Assembly: GCF_030719295.1 (NCBI RefSeq)
Contig: NZ_CP120997.1
Location: forward strand, 1,488,001 to 1,552,000
Length of the DNA: 64,000 nt
Origin: Streptomyces sp. Mut1
Lineage (GTDB): Bacteria; Actinomycetota; Actinomycetes; Streptomycetales; Streptomycetaceae
Direction of reading: 5' to 3'
Every line of letters starts with the position of its first letter. The first letter of the stretch is position 1. Below, piece by piece: positions 51,728-60,542 of the stretch. Under the pieces are notes generated by a model that saw only the letters and a list, made by a program, of their open reading frames with translations, ran no database searches and had not been told where the DNA came from. The position numbers were made by a program, and so were the translations under genes.

Positions 51728-52753
51728 ATGACCTCTCACGTACATCACGTCACCGTCGACTGCGCGAACGCCTACGAACTCGGATCGTTCTGGGCGCGGG
51801 TGCTGGGCGGATCGCTTGCCGACGACGACCTTCCCGGTGATCCCGAGGCGCTGCTCGAAACGCCCGGCGCGGCCCTCCTGTTCGTCACCGTGCCCGACCC
51901 GAAGGCCACCAAGAACCGCGTGCACCTGGACATCCAGCCCGACGACCGCACCCGGGACGAGGAGGTCGAACGGCTGCTGGCCCTCGGCGCCACCCTGGTC
52001 GCCGACCACCGCAAGCCGAACGGCCGCGGCTGGGCGACCCTGGCCGACCCGGAGGGCAACGAGTTCTGCGTGGAGTGCGGCGCCGGTGAACGGGCCGCGC
52101 TCACCGGTACGCGGCTGCCGGTCACCGCCGACGACGTGACCGAGGCGGTACGGCTGACGGTCGACACCCTCGCCGCCGCCGCGGACGCCGACTGGCGTGT
52201 CCCGGCCGGCACGCTGGCCTGGGACTGCTGGGAGACCGCGGAGCACCTGAGCGACGACCTGTTCGCGTACGCCGTCCAACTCGGCCCGCGCACGCCGCCG
52301 CTGGAGACCGAGGTGCCCTACCACTGGGGGCCCCGGCGCGAGGGCGGACCGTGGAACGCGGTCTTCGCCGACCCGGAGGCCGGCACGGCGGGACTGCTCC
52401 AGACCCTGGAGGCGAGCGGCGCGCTGCTGGCGGCGATGGCGCGTACGGCCTCGCCGGCCCTCCGCTCGTACCACGGGTACGGGGTCTCCGACCCGGAGGG
52501 CTTCGCGGCCATGGGCGTCGTGGAGACCCTGGTGCACGCCCATGACATCGCGTCGGGCCTGCGCGTCTCCTGGGAGCCGCCCGCCGCCCTGTGCGACCGG
52601 GTGCTGGCCCGGCTCTTCCCCGACGCCCCGGACGACGCGGACCGGTGGGCCGTCCTGCTCTGGTCCACCGGCCGCGGCGACCTGCCGGGCCGCGAGCGCG
52701 TCACCTCGTGGAAGTGGCACGGCGCCCCGCTCGACGCCGCCCCGCAAGGGTGA
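51728..52753 (+). CDS. VOC domain fused to mycothiol-dependent (MDMPI/DinB-like) domain
   Basis: A 341-residue two-domain fusion. Residues 1-120 are a VOC domain (HHVTVDCANAYELGSFWARVLGG, VHLDIQPDDRTRDEEVERLLALGA, GRGWATLADPEGNEFCV). Residues 125-340 resemble MDMPI/DinB proteins (TLAWDCWETAEHLSDDLFAYA and VVETLVHAHDIASGL). These bind metal through His and often use mycothiol. It may act in detoxification; substrate unknown. ATG 51728 is chosen since the VOC domain begins right after. Confidence 0.85.
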   Translation: MTSHVHHVTVDCANAYELGSFWARVLGGSLADDDLPGDPEALLETPGAALLFVTVPDPKATKNRVHLDIQPDDRTRDEEVERLLALGATLVADHRKPNGRGWATLADPEGNEFCVECGAGERAALTGTRLPVTADDVTEAVRLTVDTLAAAADADWRVPAGTLAWDCWETAEHLSDDLFAYAVQLGPRTPPLETEVPYHWGPRREGGPWNAVFADPEAGTAGLLQTLEASGALLAAMARTASPALRSYHGYGVSDPEGFAAMGVVETLVHAHDIASGLRVSWEPPAALCDRVLARLFPDAPDDADRWAVLLWSTGRGDLPGRERVTSWKWHGAPLDAAPQG

Positions 52754-52832
52754 CCCCGCGCGGCTGCCTGTGGGAGAACCAGTTCGCCGCCGGGAGCAGC
52801 TCCGTGCCGTAGCCGAACAGGGCCTGGTTCTC

Positions 52833-52910
52833 CCAGGCGCTGCCCTCGCCGAGGCGGTGGCGGGTGACGGCGGGGCGGCCGGCCGCGATGCCGTCGGCGT
52901 AGGACCACAT
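52833..52910 (-). pseudogene. Possible remnant of a GH42 beta-galactosidase C-terminus
   Basis: Twenty-six codons on the minus strand read WSYADGIAAGRPAVTRHRLG and GEGSAW. This resembles the end of the trimerisation domain of GH42 beta-galactosidases (AGRPAVTRHxxGEGxAWY). The similarity stops abruptly where an 11-bp inverted repeat (TGGGAGAACCA at 52771-52781, complement 52825-52835) begins. Nothing upstream continues the enzyme. It looks like a decayed fragment; chance similarity is possible. Confidence 0.4.
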
Positions 52911-53024
52911 CGTGCCTGACGCGGCGGACCGCCGGCTGTCCGGTGCGCAGGCCGGACGGCCCGTCCCGCTGACGCGGCGGACCGCCGGTGGCCCCCGTGC
53001 CCCACGCTCCGGTGCTCCGGTGCG

Positions 53025-54086
53025 TCAGCCGGCGAGGACCTCCAGCGCGCGGTCGACGTCGGCCTCGGTGTTGTACAGGTGGAAGGACGCCCGAAGGTTG
53101 CCGGCCCGCCCGGCGACCATCACCCCGGCCCGCTCCAGCTCCGGCGCCCGGTCGCCGAGCCCCGGCACCGCGACGACGGCGGTGTCCGCCGGGACCGGGG
53201 TGCGGCCCAGCTCCGCCAGCCCCGCGCGGAAGCGGTCGGCGAGCCCGGTGGCGTGGGCGTGCAGCGGCTCGATGCCGGTCTCGTGGAGCAGCGCGAGGGA
53301 CTGTTCGGCGCCGTGGTACGCGAGGAAGGCGGGCGGCTCGTCGTAGCGGCGGGCGTCGGACGCGAGCTCGGTGACCGGCCCGTAGGTGCTGCCCCACGGG
53401 TCCTCGGCCGCGACCCATCCGGCGAAGACGGGCCTCAGCTCCGCCTGCGCCTCCTCGGTGACGGTGAGGAACGACGTGCCCCGGGGGCAGAGCAGGTACT
53501 TGAAGCCCGCGGTGACCGTGTAGTCGTACGCCCCGGCGTCCAGCGGCAGCCAGCCGGCCGACTGGGTGGCGTCCAGCAGCGTCCGGGCGCCGTGGGCGGC
53601 GGCCGCGGCCCGGACCGCGTCCAGGTCGGCGCGCCGGCCGTCGGCGGACTGCACCGACGAGAAGGCGACCAGCGCGGTCCCGGGCCGCACGGCGTCGGCC
53701 AGCTCCGCCAGCGGCACGTACCGCACGGTGAGGTCGCCCCGGACCGCGAACGGGCTGACCACCGAGCTGAACTCTCCCTCGGGCGCCAGGACTTCGGCCC
53801 CGGGCGGCAGCGAGGAAGCGATCAGCCCGACGTGGCCCGCGACCGAGCTGCCGACGGCGACCCGGCCGGCCGGGACCCCGGCGATGCGGGCGAACCCGTC
53901 CCGGGCCCGGTCCACCGCCTCGAAGTCCCCCGACCCGGCCCTGCCGCCACGGGCGTTCTCCTCGGCGAGGGCCTTCACGGCGTCGACGGTGCGGCGGGGC
54001 AGCAGCCCGCAGGTGGAGGTGTTGAGGTAGGTGGTCTCCGGCGCGAACTCGTCGGCCACGGCACGGCTGAGCGAAGACGTCATCAT
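53025..54086 (-). CDS. Class V aminotransferase-fold PLP protein
   Basis: A 353-residue PLP-dependent enzyme of the SufS/cysteine desulfurase-like fold: YLNTSTCGLLPRRTVDA at the N-terminus, VSSVQSADGRRADLDAV region, LLDATQSAGWLPLD and the PLP-lysine in TAGFKYLLCPRG. It lacks an obvious catalytic Cys loop, so it is more likely an aminotransferase, lyase or epimerase-like member. It starts MMTSSLSR and is transcribed alone. Confidence 0.85.
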   Translation of the reverse strand: MMTSSLSRAVADEFAPETTYLNTSTCGLLPRRTVDAVKALAEENARGGRAGSGDFEAVDRARDGFARIAGVPAGRVAVGSSVAGHVGLIASSLPPGAEVLAPEGEFSSVVSPFAVRGDLTVRYVPLAELADAVRPGTALVAFSSVQSADGRRADLDAVRAAAAAHGARTLLDATQSAGWLPLDAGAYDYTVTAGFKYLLCPRGTSFLTVTEEAQAELRPVFAGWVAAEDPWGSTYGPVTELASDARRYDEPPAFLAYHGAEQSLALLHETGIEPLHAHATGLADRFRAGLAELGRTPVPADTAVVAVPGLGDRAPELERAGVMVAGRAGNLRASFHLYNTEADVDRALEVLAG

Positions 54087-54187
54087 GCGCCCAGCCTGGT
54101 GCCTCCCCGACCTCCGGTCAATTGATAATATTTCACGGAAAACCCCAAGCCATGCTTATGCCCCGGGGCTGCCGCGGCCCGCGTGGG

Positions 54188-54907
54188 TCAGGCGTTCCCG
54201 GCCGCCCCCGGCACCTCGCACGCCCCGTCGGCGTCGCAGGCCGCCGCGTCCGTGCCGGACGCGGTCACCGGACGGTCCTTCCACGCCTGCTCCAGCGCCT
54301 GGGCGAAGACCTCGGCGGGCTGGCCGCCGGAGATGCCGTAACGCCGGTCGAAGACGAAGAACGGCACGGCGTTGGCGCCCAGCTCGGACGCCTCCCGCTC
54401 GTCGGCCCGCACCTCGGCGGCGTACGCGTTCGGGTCGGCGAGCACCGTGCGCGCCTCGTCCGCGTCGAGACCCGCCTCGACGGCCAGCTCCACCAGCACC
54501 GCGTCGTCGTAGACGGAACGCTCCTCGGCGAAGTTCGCCCGGTAGGCGAGGGTCAGCAGCTCGTCCTGGCGGCCGCGTGCCTTGGCCAGGTGCAGCAGCC
54601 GGTGGATGTCGAACGTGGAGCCGTGGTCGCGGCCCTCGGCGCGGTAGCCGAGCCCCTCGGCCCGCGCGTTGGACGCGACGTTGGCCTCCATCGAGCGGGC
54701 CTCCTCGGGGGTGCGCCCGTACTTCTGCGCCAGCATGTCGATGACCTGCCCGGTGTCGCCCTTGGCACGCCCGGGGTCCAGCTCGAAGGAGCGGTGCACC
54801 ACCTCGACGTCGTCGCGGTGGGCGAAGCCCGCGAGGCCCTTCTCGAAGCGGGCCTTGCCGATGTAGCACCACGGGCAGGCGATGTCGCTCCAGATCTCGA
54901 CGCGCAT
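54188..54907 (-). CDS. DsbA-family (FrnE-like) thiol oxidoreductase
   Basis: A 239-residue protein with the thioredoxin active-site motif CPWC near residue 11 (IWSDIACPWCYIG), and helical insert typical of FrnE/polyketide-associated DsbA members. Later it has NAVPFFVFDRRYGISGGQPAEVF, with the cis-Pro. There is no signal peptide, so it is cytosolic. It probably handles disulfide or glutathione-like substrates. ATG 54907 has AGAAGAAGAG ahead. Confidence 0.9.
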   Translation of the reverse strand: MRVEIWSDIACPWCYIGKARFEKGLAGFAHRDDVEVVHRSFELDPGRAKGDTGQVIDMLAQKYGRTPEEARSMEANVASNARAEGLGYRAEGRDHGSTFDIHRLLHLAKARGRQDELLTLAYRANFAEERSVYDDAVLVELAVEAGLDADEARTVLADPNAYAAEVRADEREASELGANAVPFFVFDRRYGISGGQPAEVFAQALEQAWKDRPVTASGTDAAACDADGACEVPGAAGNA

Positions 54908-55020
54908 GACTCTTCTTCTCTCCGGACTCTCGGGCGGCTGCTCACACAGCGCGGAGGCACCCTCCGCTCCCCGCCCCAACGCATGCGGGGCCCGTGCCAT
55001 TCCCGCCACCGCTCTCCCGC

Positions 55021-55506
55021 TCAGCGCTGCCCGGCCGGCGGCACGGCGCGGCACAGCACCAGGTGGTCGCCCGAGCGGGGACCGTCCGGGTCGGGGGTCC
55101 AGCCGCAGGCGGAGTAGAAGGCCTGGGCTCCCGTGTTGGGGGCGAAGACCTCCAGGCGGGCCTCCGTCACGCCGTGGCGCTGCCAGCCGGCCACGCACGC
55201 GATGTGCAGGGCGCTGCCGACGCCCTCGCGCCAGTGGGCCGGGGACACATGGAACTGGGAGAGGTGCGCGGAGCCTTCGCGTACCGAGTAGGCGGCGATG
55301 CCGACGAGGGCGCCGTCCCGTTCCGCGCAGAGCACGGTGGCGTCGTCCCGGCCGATGGCTCCCGCCCAGCCGTCCCGGCTGCGGGCCACCTCGGCGGCGC
55401 CCGCGTACTCCTCCTCGGGCAGGTGGCCCCGGTAGTAGGTGGCGCGTGCCTCGGTGTGCAGGGTGACTATGGCGTCGAGATCGGCGGCGGTAGCTGTACG
55501 GATCAT
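55021..55506 (-). CDS. GNAT-family N-acetyltransferase
   Basis: A 161-residue GNAT protein: MIRTATAADLDAIVTLH at the N-terminus, acetyl-CoA loop VSPAHWREGVGSALH, and EVFAPNTGAQAFYSACGW. The acyl-acceptor is unknown. It probably belongs to a small-molecule or protein-modification group. Confidence 0.88.
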   Translation of the reverse strand: MIRTATAADLDAIVTLHTEARATYYRGHLPEEEYAGAAEVARSRDGWAGAIGRDDATVLCAERDGALVGIAAYSVREGSAHLSQFHVSPAHWREGVGSALHIACVAGWQRHGVTEARLEVFAPNTGAQAFYSACGWTPDPDGPRSGDHLVLCRAVPPAGQR

Positions 55507-55550
55507 GAAGTGAGGGACGCGCCCGGCCCGCGGCCGGTTGCCGTACGGGG

Positions 55551-55577
55551 TTCAGAGGGTTCAGAGGGTTCAGAGGG
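55551..55577. repeat. 9-bp tandem repeat at the S51 gene end
   Basis: TTCAGAGGG occurs three times in succession. The TCA of its third copy supplies the stop codon of the S51-like gene on the minus strand. Confidence 0.75.
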
Positions 55578-56298
55578 CGAACCGCTCCCCCGCGCGCAGG
55601 GCGCGTACGACGACGGAACCGGGCTCCGCCCCGGCGCGCACGAGGCGTACCTGCCCCGCCCCGGCCACCGCCGCCCGGCCGTCGGCCGTGACGGACAGCA
55701 GGGTGTTCTCGTCGAGGGCGACGCCGGAGGGCGCCTCGCCCCGGGCCACCGCCGCGATCAGCCGCCCGAGCGTCCCCCAGGCCGAGGTGTGCACATCGAC
55801 GGTGTGCGGGAGGAGTCCCAGGCCGTCGCGGACCTCGATCTCGTCCAGGTCCTCCGCCGCGTCGTCGGGGCAGACGGGGACGCCCCGGTCGAGCCATCCG
55901 CCGACGAGGGCGCGGCGGGCGGCGACGACGGCGCCGGCGGAGAAGCCCGCGTAGGGCAGCGGCCGTTCGGCGATGATCCGGGCGACGGTCTCCCGCACCG
56001 GGGCGAGGGCGTCCTGATAGGCGGGGGTCAGTCCGCCGCCGACGAGCAGCCCGTCCAGCCCGGCGAGCTCCCCGGGGTCGAACACGCCGCCCTCCGGTAC
56101 GAGCAGCGGGACGGGACTGACGCCCGGCGCGACCCGGCGCAGCACGCCGGCCCAGCGGGTGAACTGCCCGGCCCCGTCCCCCTCGTCGACGAGCAGGCAG
56201 CCCACCACGCCCTCGTCCCCCGCCTCGGCGAGAAACGGCCCGTACACGAGTGGCGCGGCGTCCTCGTCCCAGCCGCCCCCGATCAGATGCACGCTCAC
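55570..56298 (-). CDS. Peptidase S51 / cyanophycinase-like protein
   Basis: A 242-residue class I glutamine amidotransferase-fold protein of the S51 type. The catalytic Ser lies in YAGFSAGAVVAA and the fold is indicated by GLDGLLVGGGLTPAYQDAL. Related enzymes are dipeptidase E and cyanophycinase. The GTG start has GGGGGAGGG upstream. The stop lies in a 9-bp repeat. The peptide substrate is unknown. Confidence 0.82.
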   Translation of the reverse strand: MSVHLIGGGWDEDAAPLVYGPFLAEAGDEGVVGCLLVDEGDGAGQFTRWAGVLRRVAPGVSPVPLLVPEGGVFDPGELAGLDGLLVGGGLTPAYQDALAPVRETVARIIAERPLPYAGFSAGAVVAARRALVGGWLDRGVPVCPDDAAEDLDEIEVRDGLGLLPHTVDVHTSAWGTLGRLIAAVARGEAPSGVALDENTLLSVTADGRAAVAGAGQVRLVRAGAEPGSVVVRALRAGERFAL

Positions 56299-56411
56299 GA
56301 CGGTCCCTCCCCCACGTTCCGGTCTCCGAGGCCGTGGGGCAGGCTCTCATGGCCGGGCGGCGCGGCGGTACGGGTTTCCGTCCGCGTGCGCCGCCCGTCT
56401 CCGGGGCTCCG

Positions 56412-57023
56412 TCAGCTGCCGTCGCGGAGGTCGGCCGGGGCGGCCGGCCGGAACGCGATCCGGTCGAACGACACCTCGCAGCCCTCGCCCGTGGGTGACT
56501 GGGCGAGGAAGCCGATGGAGGCGGCGGCCGACTGCTCCGGCGTGCCGAGGGCGAAGACGCGGACGAAGGTCCACTTCTCGCCGTCGGCCGACGCGTGGAA
56601 CGCGAAGGAGTGGCCCGTGCGGCTCAGGCGCAGCCAGTGGCTGTCGCCTTCCACGACGAAGGAGTTGACGTCGTCGGAGTGGCCGCGGGTGACGACGGTG
56701 CAGATGGTCGGGTGGTCCGGGGAGAGTTCCAGGCAGAGCTTGGCCCACTCGTGGTCGCCGACGTGCAGATAGAGGACGGCCGCGTCGAAGGCGGCGGCGA
56801 AGCCGGCCCGCACCCGGGCGATCAGCTGGAAGTCGCCCTCCGGGGCGGGGCCCAGCAGCCGGGGCGCGTCGCTGACGGATTCCAGGCTGTCGCCGCCCGG
56901 CGGGACGAAGCGGTCCTGGCGGGCACCGGCGCGGCCGGTGAGCACGCCGTTCTCGTAGCTCCATCCGGCGTCCGGGCCGAACGGCTCCAGGGCGAAGGGG
57001 AGTTCGGGGAGGGTGGTGGTCAT
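56412..57023 (-). CDS. DUF1349 (LamG-like) protein
   Basis: A 203-residue beta-sandwich protein of the DUF1349/concanavalin-like family: ARQDRFVPPGGDSLESVSDAPRLL, AAVLYLHVGDHEWAKLCLEL, and CEVSFDRIAF at the end. Such proteins occur with carbohydrate genes. The ATG overlaps the stop of the aldehyde dehydrogenase gene by 4 nt, so the two are cotranscribed. The exact role is unknown. Confidence 0.85.
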   Translation of the reverse strand: MTTTLPELPFALEPFGPDAGWSYENGVLTGRAGARQDRFVPPGGDSLESVSDAPRLLGPAPEGDFQLIARVRAGFAAAFDAAVLYLHVGDHEWAKLCLELSPDHPTICTVVTRGHSDDVNSFVVEGDSHWLRLSRTGHSFAFHASADGEKWTFVRVFALGTPEQSAAASIGFLAQSPTGEGCEVSFDRIAFRPAAPADLRDGS

Positions 57024-58543
57024 GCGGGTCGTCCGTTCACGCGGCGGGGCAGGCCCAGCGGGTTGTCCTCGCGCAGCTCCGGCGGGAGCAGCGCTTCGGG
57101 GGTGGTCTGGTAGCTGACGGGGCGCAGCCAGCGTTCGATCGCGGTGGCACCGACCGAGGTGGAGGTGGAGGTGGTGGCCGGGTAGGGGCCGCCGTGGTGC
57201 TGGGCGGGGGCGACGGCGACGCCGGTCGGCCAGCCGTTGACGAGGACCCGGCCGGCGAGGGGGGTGAGCGCGGCGAGGAGCCCGGCCGCGCTGCCGCCGG
57301 CCTCGTCGGTGGCGATGTGGAGGGTGGCGGTGAGGTTGCCGGGCAGCCGGGACAGGACGGCGGTGATCTCGTCCTCGGAGGCGTAGCGGGCGACGACGGT
57401 GACGGGGCCGAAGCACTCCTCCAGGAGCGCGTCGTGCGGGCCCTCGGCGGTGAGCAGCCGGGCCGGGACCGTCAGGAAGCCGGCCGCGACCGTGTGTTCG
57501 CCGCCCGCGCCGGGGGTGACCGGGGCGTCCACGTCCGGGAGCGCGGTCCGCTCCGTGACCCCGGCGAGGAAGGCGTCGCGCATCCGGTGGTCGAGCAGGA
57601 CGCCGGCCTCGCTGTCGCTGACGGCCTCGGTGAGGGACTTCAGGAAGCGGTCGCCGCCCTCGCCCTCGGGGGCCAGGACGAATCCGGGCTTCGTGCAGAA
57701 CTGGCCCGCGCCCATGGTCATCGAGCCGGCCAGGCCCGTACCGATCTGCTCGCCGCGCTCGGCGGCGGCCGCCTCGGTGACGACGACGGGGTTGAGGGAG
57801 CCGAGCTCGCCGTGGAAGGGGATGGGGACCGGCCGGGCGGCCGCCGCGTCGAACAGGGCGCGTCCGCCGCGCACCGAGCCGGTGAAGCCCGCGGCGCCGA
57901 CGAGGGGGTGCTTGACGAGGGCGACTCCGGCCTCGAAGCCGTGCAGGAGGGTGACGACGTCCTCGGGCAGGCCGACCCTTACGGCGGCCCGGCGCAGCAC
58001 GGAGGCGCACAGCTCGGAGGTCGCGGGGTGGTCGGGGTGGGCCTTGACGACGACGGGGCAGCCGGCCGCGAGGGCGCTGGCGGTGTCGCCGCCGGGGACG
58101 GAGAAGGCGAGCGGGAAGTTGCTGGCCGCGTAGACGGCGACGACACCGAGCGGGATCTTGTAGCGGCGCAGGTCGGGCCAGGGCGGGGTGCGGGTGGCGT
58201 CCTCGTGGTCGATGTGGATGTCGAGGTAGGCGCCTTCGTCGACGACCTCCGCGAAGGCCCGCAACTGGGCCGCGGTGCGGGCGAGTTCGCCGGTCAGCCG
58301 GGCCGGGCCGAGGGCCGTCTCGGCGTCGGCGGCCTCGATGACGTGGTCACCGGCCTCGGTGAGCAGCTCGGCCGCGGTACGCAGGAAGGCGGCGCGCACG
58401 GTGCGGTCGGCCAGCGCGCCGCGTACGGCGTGGGCGGCCCTGACCGCGCGGTCGACCTCCTCGGCTGTGGCCTCCACCGCAACCTGCTCGCGCGGGTTCC
58501 CGGTGCGGGGGTCGACGCTCCAGACTGGTGCTGCTGCCACCAT
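57020..58543 (-). CDS. Aldehyde dehydrogenase, ketoglutarate-semialdehyde type
   Basis: A 507-residue NAD(P)-dependent ALDH. It has NFPLAFSVPGGDTASALAAGCPVVVKAHPDHP, catalytic Cys in GAGQFCTKPGFV and Glu in FHGELGSLNP. This pattern matches 2,5-dioxovalerate (alpha-ketoglutarate semialdehyde) dehydrogenases in sugar acid or hydroxyproline breakdown. GGAAGGA lies before the ATG. An IclR gene is divergent with an operator-like palindrome between, so it likely controls this operon. Confidence 0.9.
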   Translation of the reverse strand: MVAAAPVWSVDPRTGNPREQVAVEATAEEVDRAVRAAHAVRGALADRTVRAAFLRTAAELLTEAGDHVIEAADAETALGPARLTGELARTAAQLRAFAEVVDEGAYLDIHIDHEDATRTPPWPDLRRYKIPLGVVAVYAASNFPLAFSVPGGDTASALAAGCPVVVKAHPDHPATSELCASVLRRAAVRVGLPEDVVTLLHGFEAGVALVKHPLVGAAGFTGSVRGGRALFDAAAARPVPIPFHGELGSLNPVVVTEAAAAERGEQIGTGLAGSMTMGAGQFCTKPGFVLAPEGEGGDRFLKSLTEAVSDSEAGVLLDHRMRDAFLAGVTERTALPDVDAPVTPGAGGEHTVAAGFLTVPARLLTAEGPHDALLEECFGPVTVVARYASEDEITAVLSRLPGNLTATLHIATDEAGGSAAGLLAALTPLAGRVLVNGWPTGVAVAPAQHHGGPYPATTSTSTSVGATAIERWLRPVSYQTTPEALLPPELREDNPLGLPRRVNGRPA

Positions 58544-58591
58544 GATTCCTTCCGCTCCACTGCCGCACATCAGACGCTGTCCGGTATAAGT

Positions 58592-58609
58592 TGTTCGGTA
58601 TTCTGAACA
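58592..58609. promoter_or_regulatory. TGTTC-N8-GAACA IclR operator candidate
   Basis: An inverted repeat TGTTC-GGTATTCT-GAACA lies in the divergent promoter region between the ALDH and IclR genes. IclR sites are often GTTC-type palindromes. The surrounding bases are AT-rich. Confidence 0.55.
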
Positions 58610-58709
58610 GAGTTCCTGATCGTGAATATGAAGCGACTCTATTTCCGGGCGTTCGGTGTTGGCAAGAAGTCCCGGGGTTTCGTCGGTGGGCTGGAAGGGG
58701 CGTAGGGCG

Positions 58710-59480
58710 ATGTCGGTTGCCGAGTCGGGTGGAGCGCAGGTCAAGTCCGCGGTACGGACGGTGGAACTGCTGGAGTACTTCGCCGGGCGGCCCGGCATGC
58801 ATTCGCTCGCCGCGGTCCAGGAGGCCGTCGGATACCCCAAGTCCAGCCTCTACATGCTGCTGCGCACCCTGGTCGAGCTGGGCTGGGTGGAGACGGACGC
58901 GACGGGCACGCGGTACGGGATCGGCGTACGGGCCCTGCTCGTCGGCACCTCGTACATCGACGGGGACGAGGTGGTCGCCGCGGCCCGCCCCACCCTGGAC
59001 CGGCTCTCCGACGACACCACCGAGACCATCCACCTGGCCCGGCTCGACGGGACCAACGTGGTCTACCTGGCCACCCGCCAGTCCCAGCACTACCTGCGCC
59101 CCTTCACCCGCGTCGGCCGCCGGCTGCCCGCCCACTCCACCTCGCTCGGCAAGGCCCTGCTGGCCACCTACAGCGACGAGCAGGTCCGCAAGATGCTGCC
59201 CGAGACGCTGCCCGCGCTCACCGAACACACCCTGACGGACCGGGAGAAGCTCATCGAGGAGCTGCACCGGATCCGCGAGCAGGGGTACGCGGTGGACCGC
59301 GAGGAGAACACCCTGGGGCTGCGCTGCTTCGGTGTCGCCGTCCCCTACCGCACCCCGGCCAGGGACGCCATCAGCTGCTCGGTGCCGGTCGCCCGGCTGA
59401 CGCCCGCACACGAGCAGATGGTCAAGGACGCGCTGTTCGACGCGCGCGACCGCCTGACGCTCGCCACCCGGCGGCTCTGA
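58710..59480 (+). CDS. IclR-family transcriptional regulator
   Basis: A 256-residue protein with an N-terminal winged HTH (VELLEYFAGRPGMHSLAAVQEAVGYPKSSLYMLLRTLVELGWVE) and a GAF-like ligand domain (RRLPAHSTSLGKALLA and VDREENTLGLRCFGVAVP). It likely controls the divergent ALDH-DUF1349 operon in response to a sugar-acid or related metabolite. ATG 58710 follows AGGGG. Confidence 0.93.
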   Translation: MSVAESGGAQVKSAVRTVELLEYFAGRPGMHSLAAVQEAVGYPKSSLYMLLRTLVELGWVETDATGTRYGIGVRALLVGTSYIDGDEVVAAARPTLDRLSDDTTETIHLARLDGTNVVYLATRQSQHYLRPFTRVGRRLPAHSTSLGKALLATYSDEQVRKMLPETLPALTEHTLTDREKLIEELHRIREQGYAVDREENTLGLRCFGVAVPYRTPARDAISCSVPVARLTPAHEQMVKDALFDARDRLTLATRRL

Positions 59481-59567
59481 CCGCCCGGCCGGTCCTCCCC
59501 CGCGCGGCGGAGGCGGATCGTCATCCGGCAGGACGTGCGGCGACGCGCCGCCCGGCAGCGTGGGGGC

Positions 59568-60542
59568 ATGACACGGATCTCCGCCCCGCCCGTTCCCGCG
59601 ACGGCCCTCCGCCCCCTGCGCGCCGCGCTGCGCACCGTCGCGATCGTCTCCTGCCTGCCGTACATCGCGCTCAAGACGGCGTGGGTGGCGGGCAGCCGGG
59701 TCGGGATTCCGGACGGCAGCGCGCTGCTGGACCACCGCGCCCCGATGGCTGTCGCCAACGGCGGTTCGGTGCTGATGGACGGCGCGGTGGTGGTCCTCGC
59801 CCTGCTGCTCACCCGGCCCTGGGGCCTGCGGGTGCCCGCCTGGCTGCTCGCGCTGCCGATGTGGACGGCGACCGGGCTGCTGCTGCCGATCATGACCGGG
59901 TACCCGCTGCAACTGCTGGTCCGGGCCCTGAGCGCAGACACCGCCGGCCCGGAGGACACGGGCGGCCCCTTCCTGCACGAGTGGGTGTTCGGGGTCGTCT
60001 ACGGCGGCTTCATCCTCCAGGGCCTGTCCCTGGGTACCCTCTTCGCGCTGTACGCCCGCGACCGCTGGGGCCACCTCTGGCGGGGCACGCTGCGCGATCT
60101 GCCCGGCAGCCCCACCGCACCGGCGCTGCGAGCCGGGGCCGTCGCCGCGTCACTGCTCGCCCTGGTGCCGGTCACCACGCATCTGCTCCGGGCGGCCGGC
60201 CTGGTCTCCGGCCGTGACGCCGGTCGGGACAGCGGCTTCCAGGTCGTCGAAGCGGTGTACGCGCTGTGGGCCGCCGCTACCGTGGCCGGGATCCTGCTGC
60301 TCGCCTTCCGCCGGTCCGCGCTGCCGCTGCGGGTGCCGCTCGCGCTGGCGTGGGGCGGTTCCGGGGCGACGGCCTGCTGGGGCGGCTGGCTGAGCCTCGC
60401 CTCACTGGGCCGTGCCGAAGGGGACGCCCCCGGCATGGTGCTCACCTACGCTGTGCAGATGCTGGTCGGAACGCTGGTGGTGACCCTCGGCGCGTACTTC
60501 CTCGCGGAGCGCGCGGCCGGTTCGCGGGGCGCCCCCGCATGA
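59568..60542 (+). CDS. Polytopic membrane protein in front of a two-component system
   Basis: A 324-residue protein with about seven hydrophobic segments (e.g. GAVVVLALLLTRPWGLRV, LLALPMWTATGLLLPIM, VFGVVYGGFILQGLSLGTLF). It has no known motif. Its stop overlaps the ATG of the histidine kinase by 4 nt, so it is a probable cosensor, transporter or target of that system. GGGGG lies ahead of the ATG. Confidence 0.75.
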   Translation: MTRISAPPVPATALRPLRAALRTVAIVSCLPYIALKTAWVAGSRVGIPDGSALLDHRAPMAVANGGSVLMDGAVVVLALLLTRPWGLRVPAWLLALPMWTATGLLLPIMTGYPLQLLVRALSADTAGPEDTGGPFLHEWVFGVVYGGFILQGLSLGTLFALYARDRWGHLWRGTLRDLPGSPTAPALRAGAVAASLLALVPVTTHLLRAAGLVSGRDAGRDSGFQVVEAVYALWAAATVAGILLLAFRRSALPLRVPLALAWGGSGATACWGGWLSLASLGRAEGDAPGMVLTYAVQMLVGTLVVTLGAYFLAERAAGSRGAPA

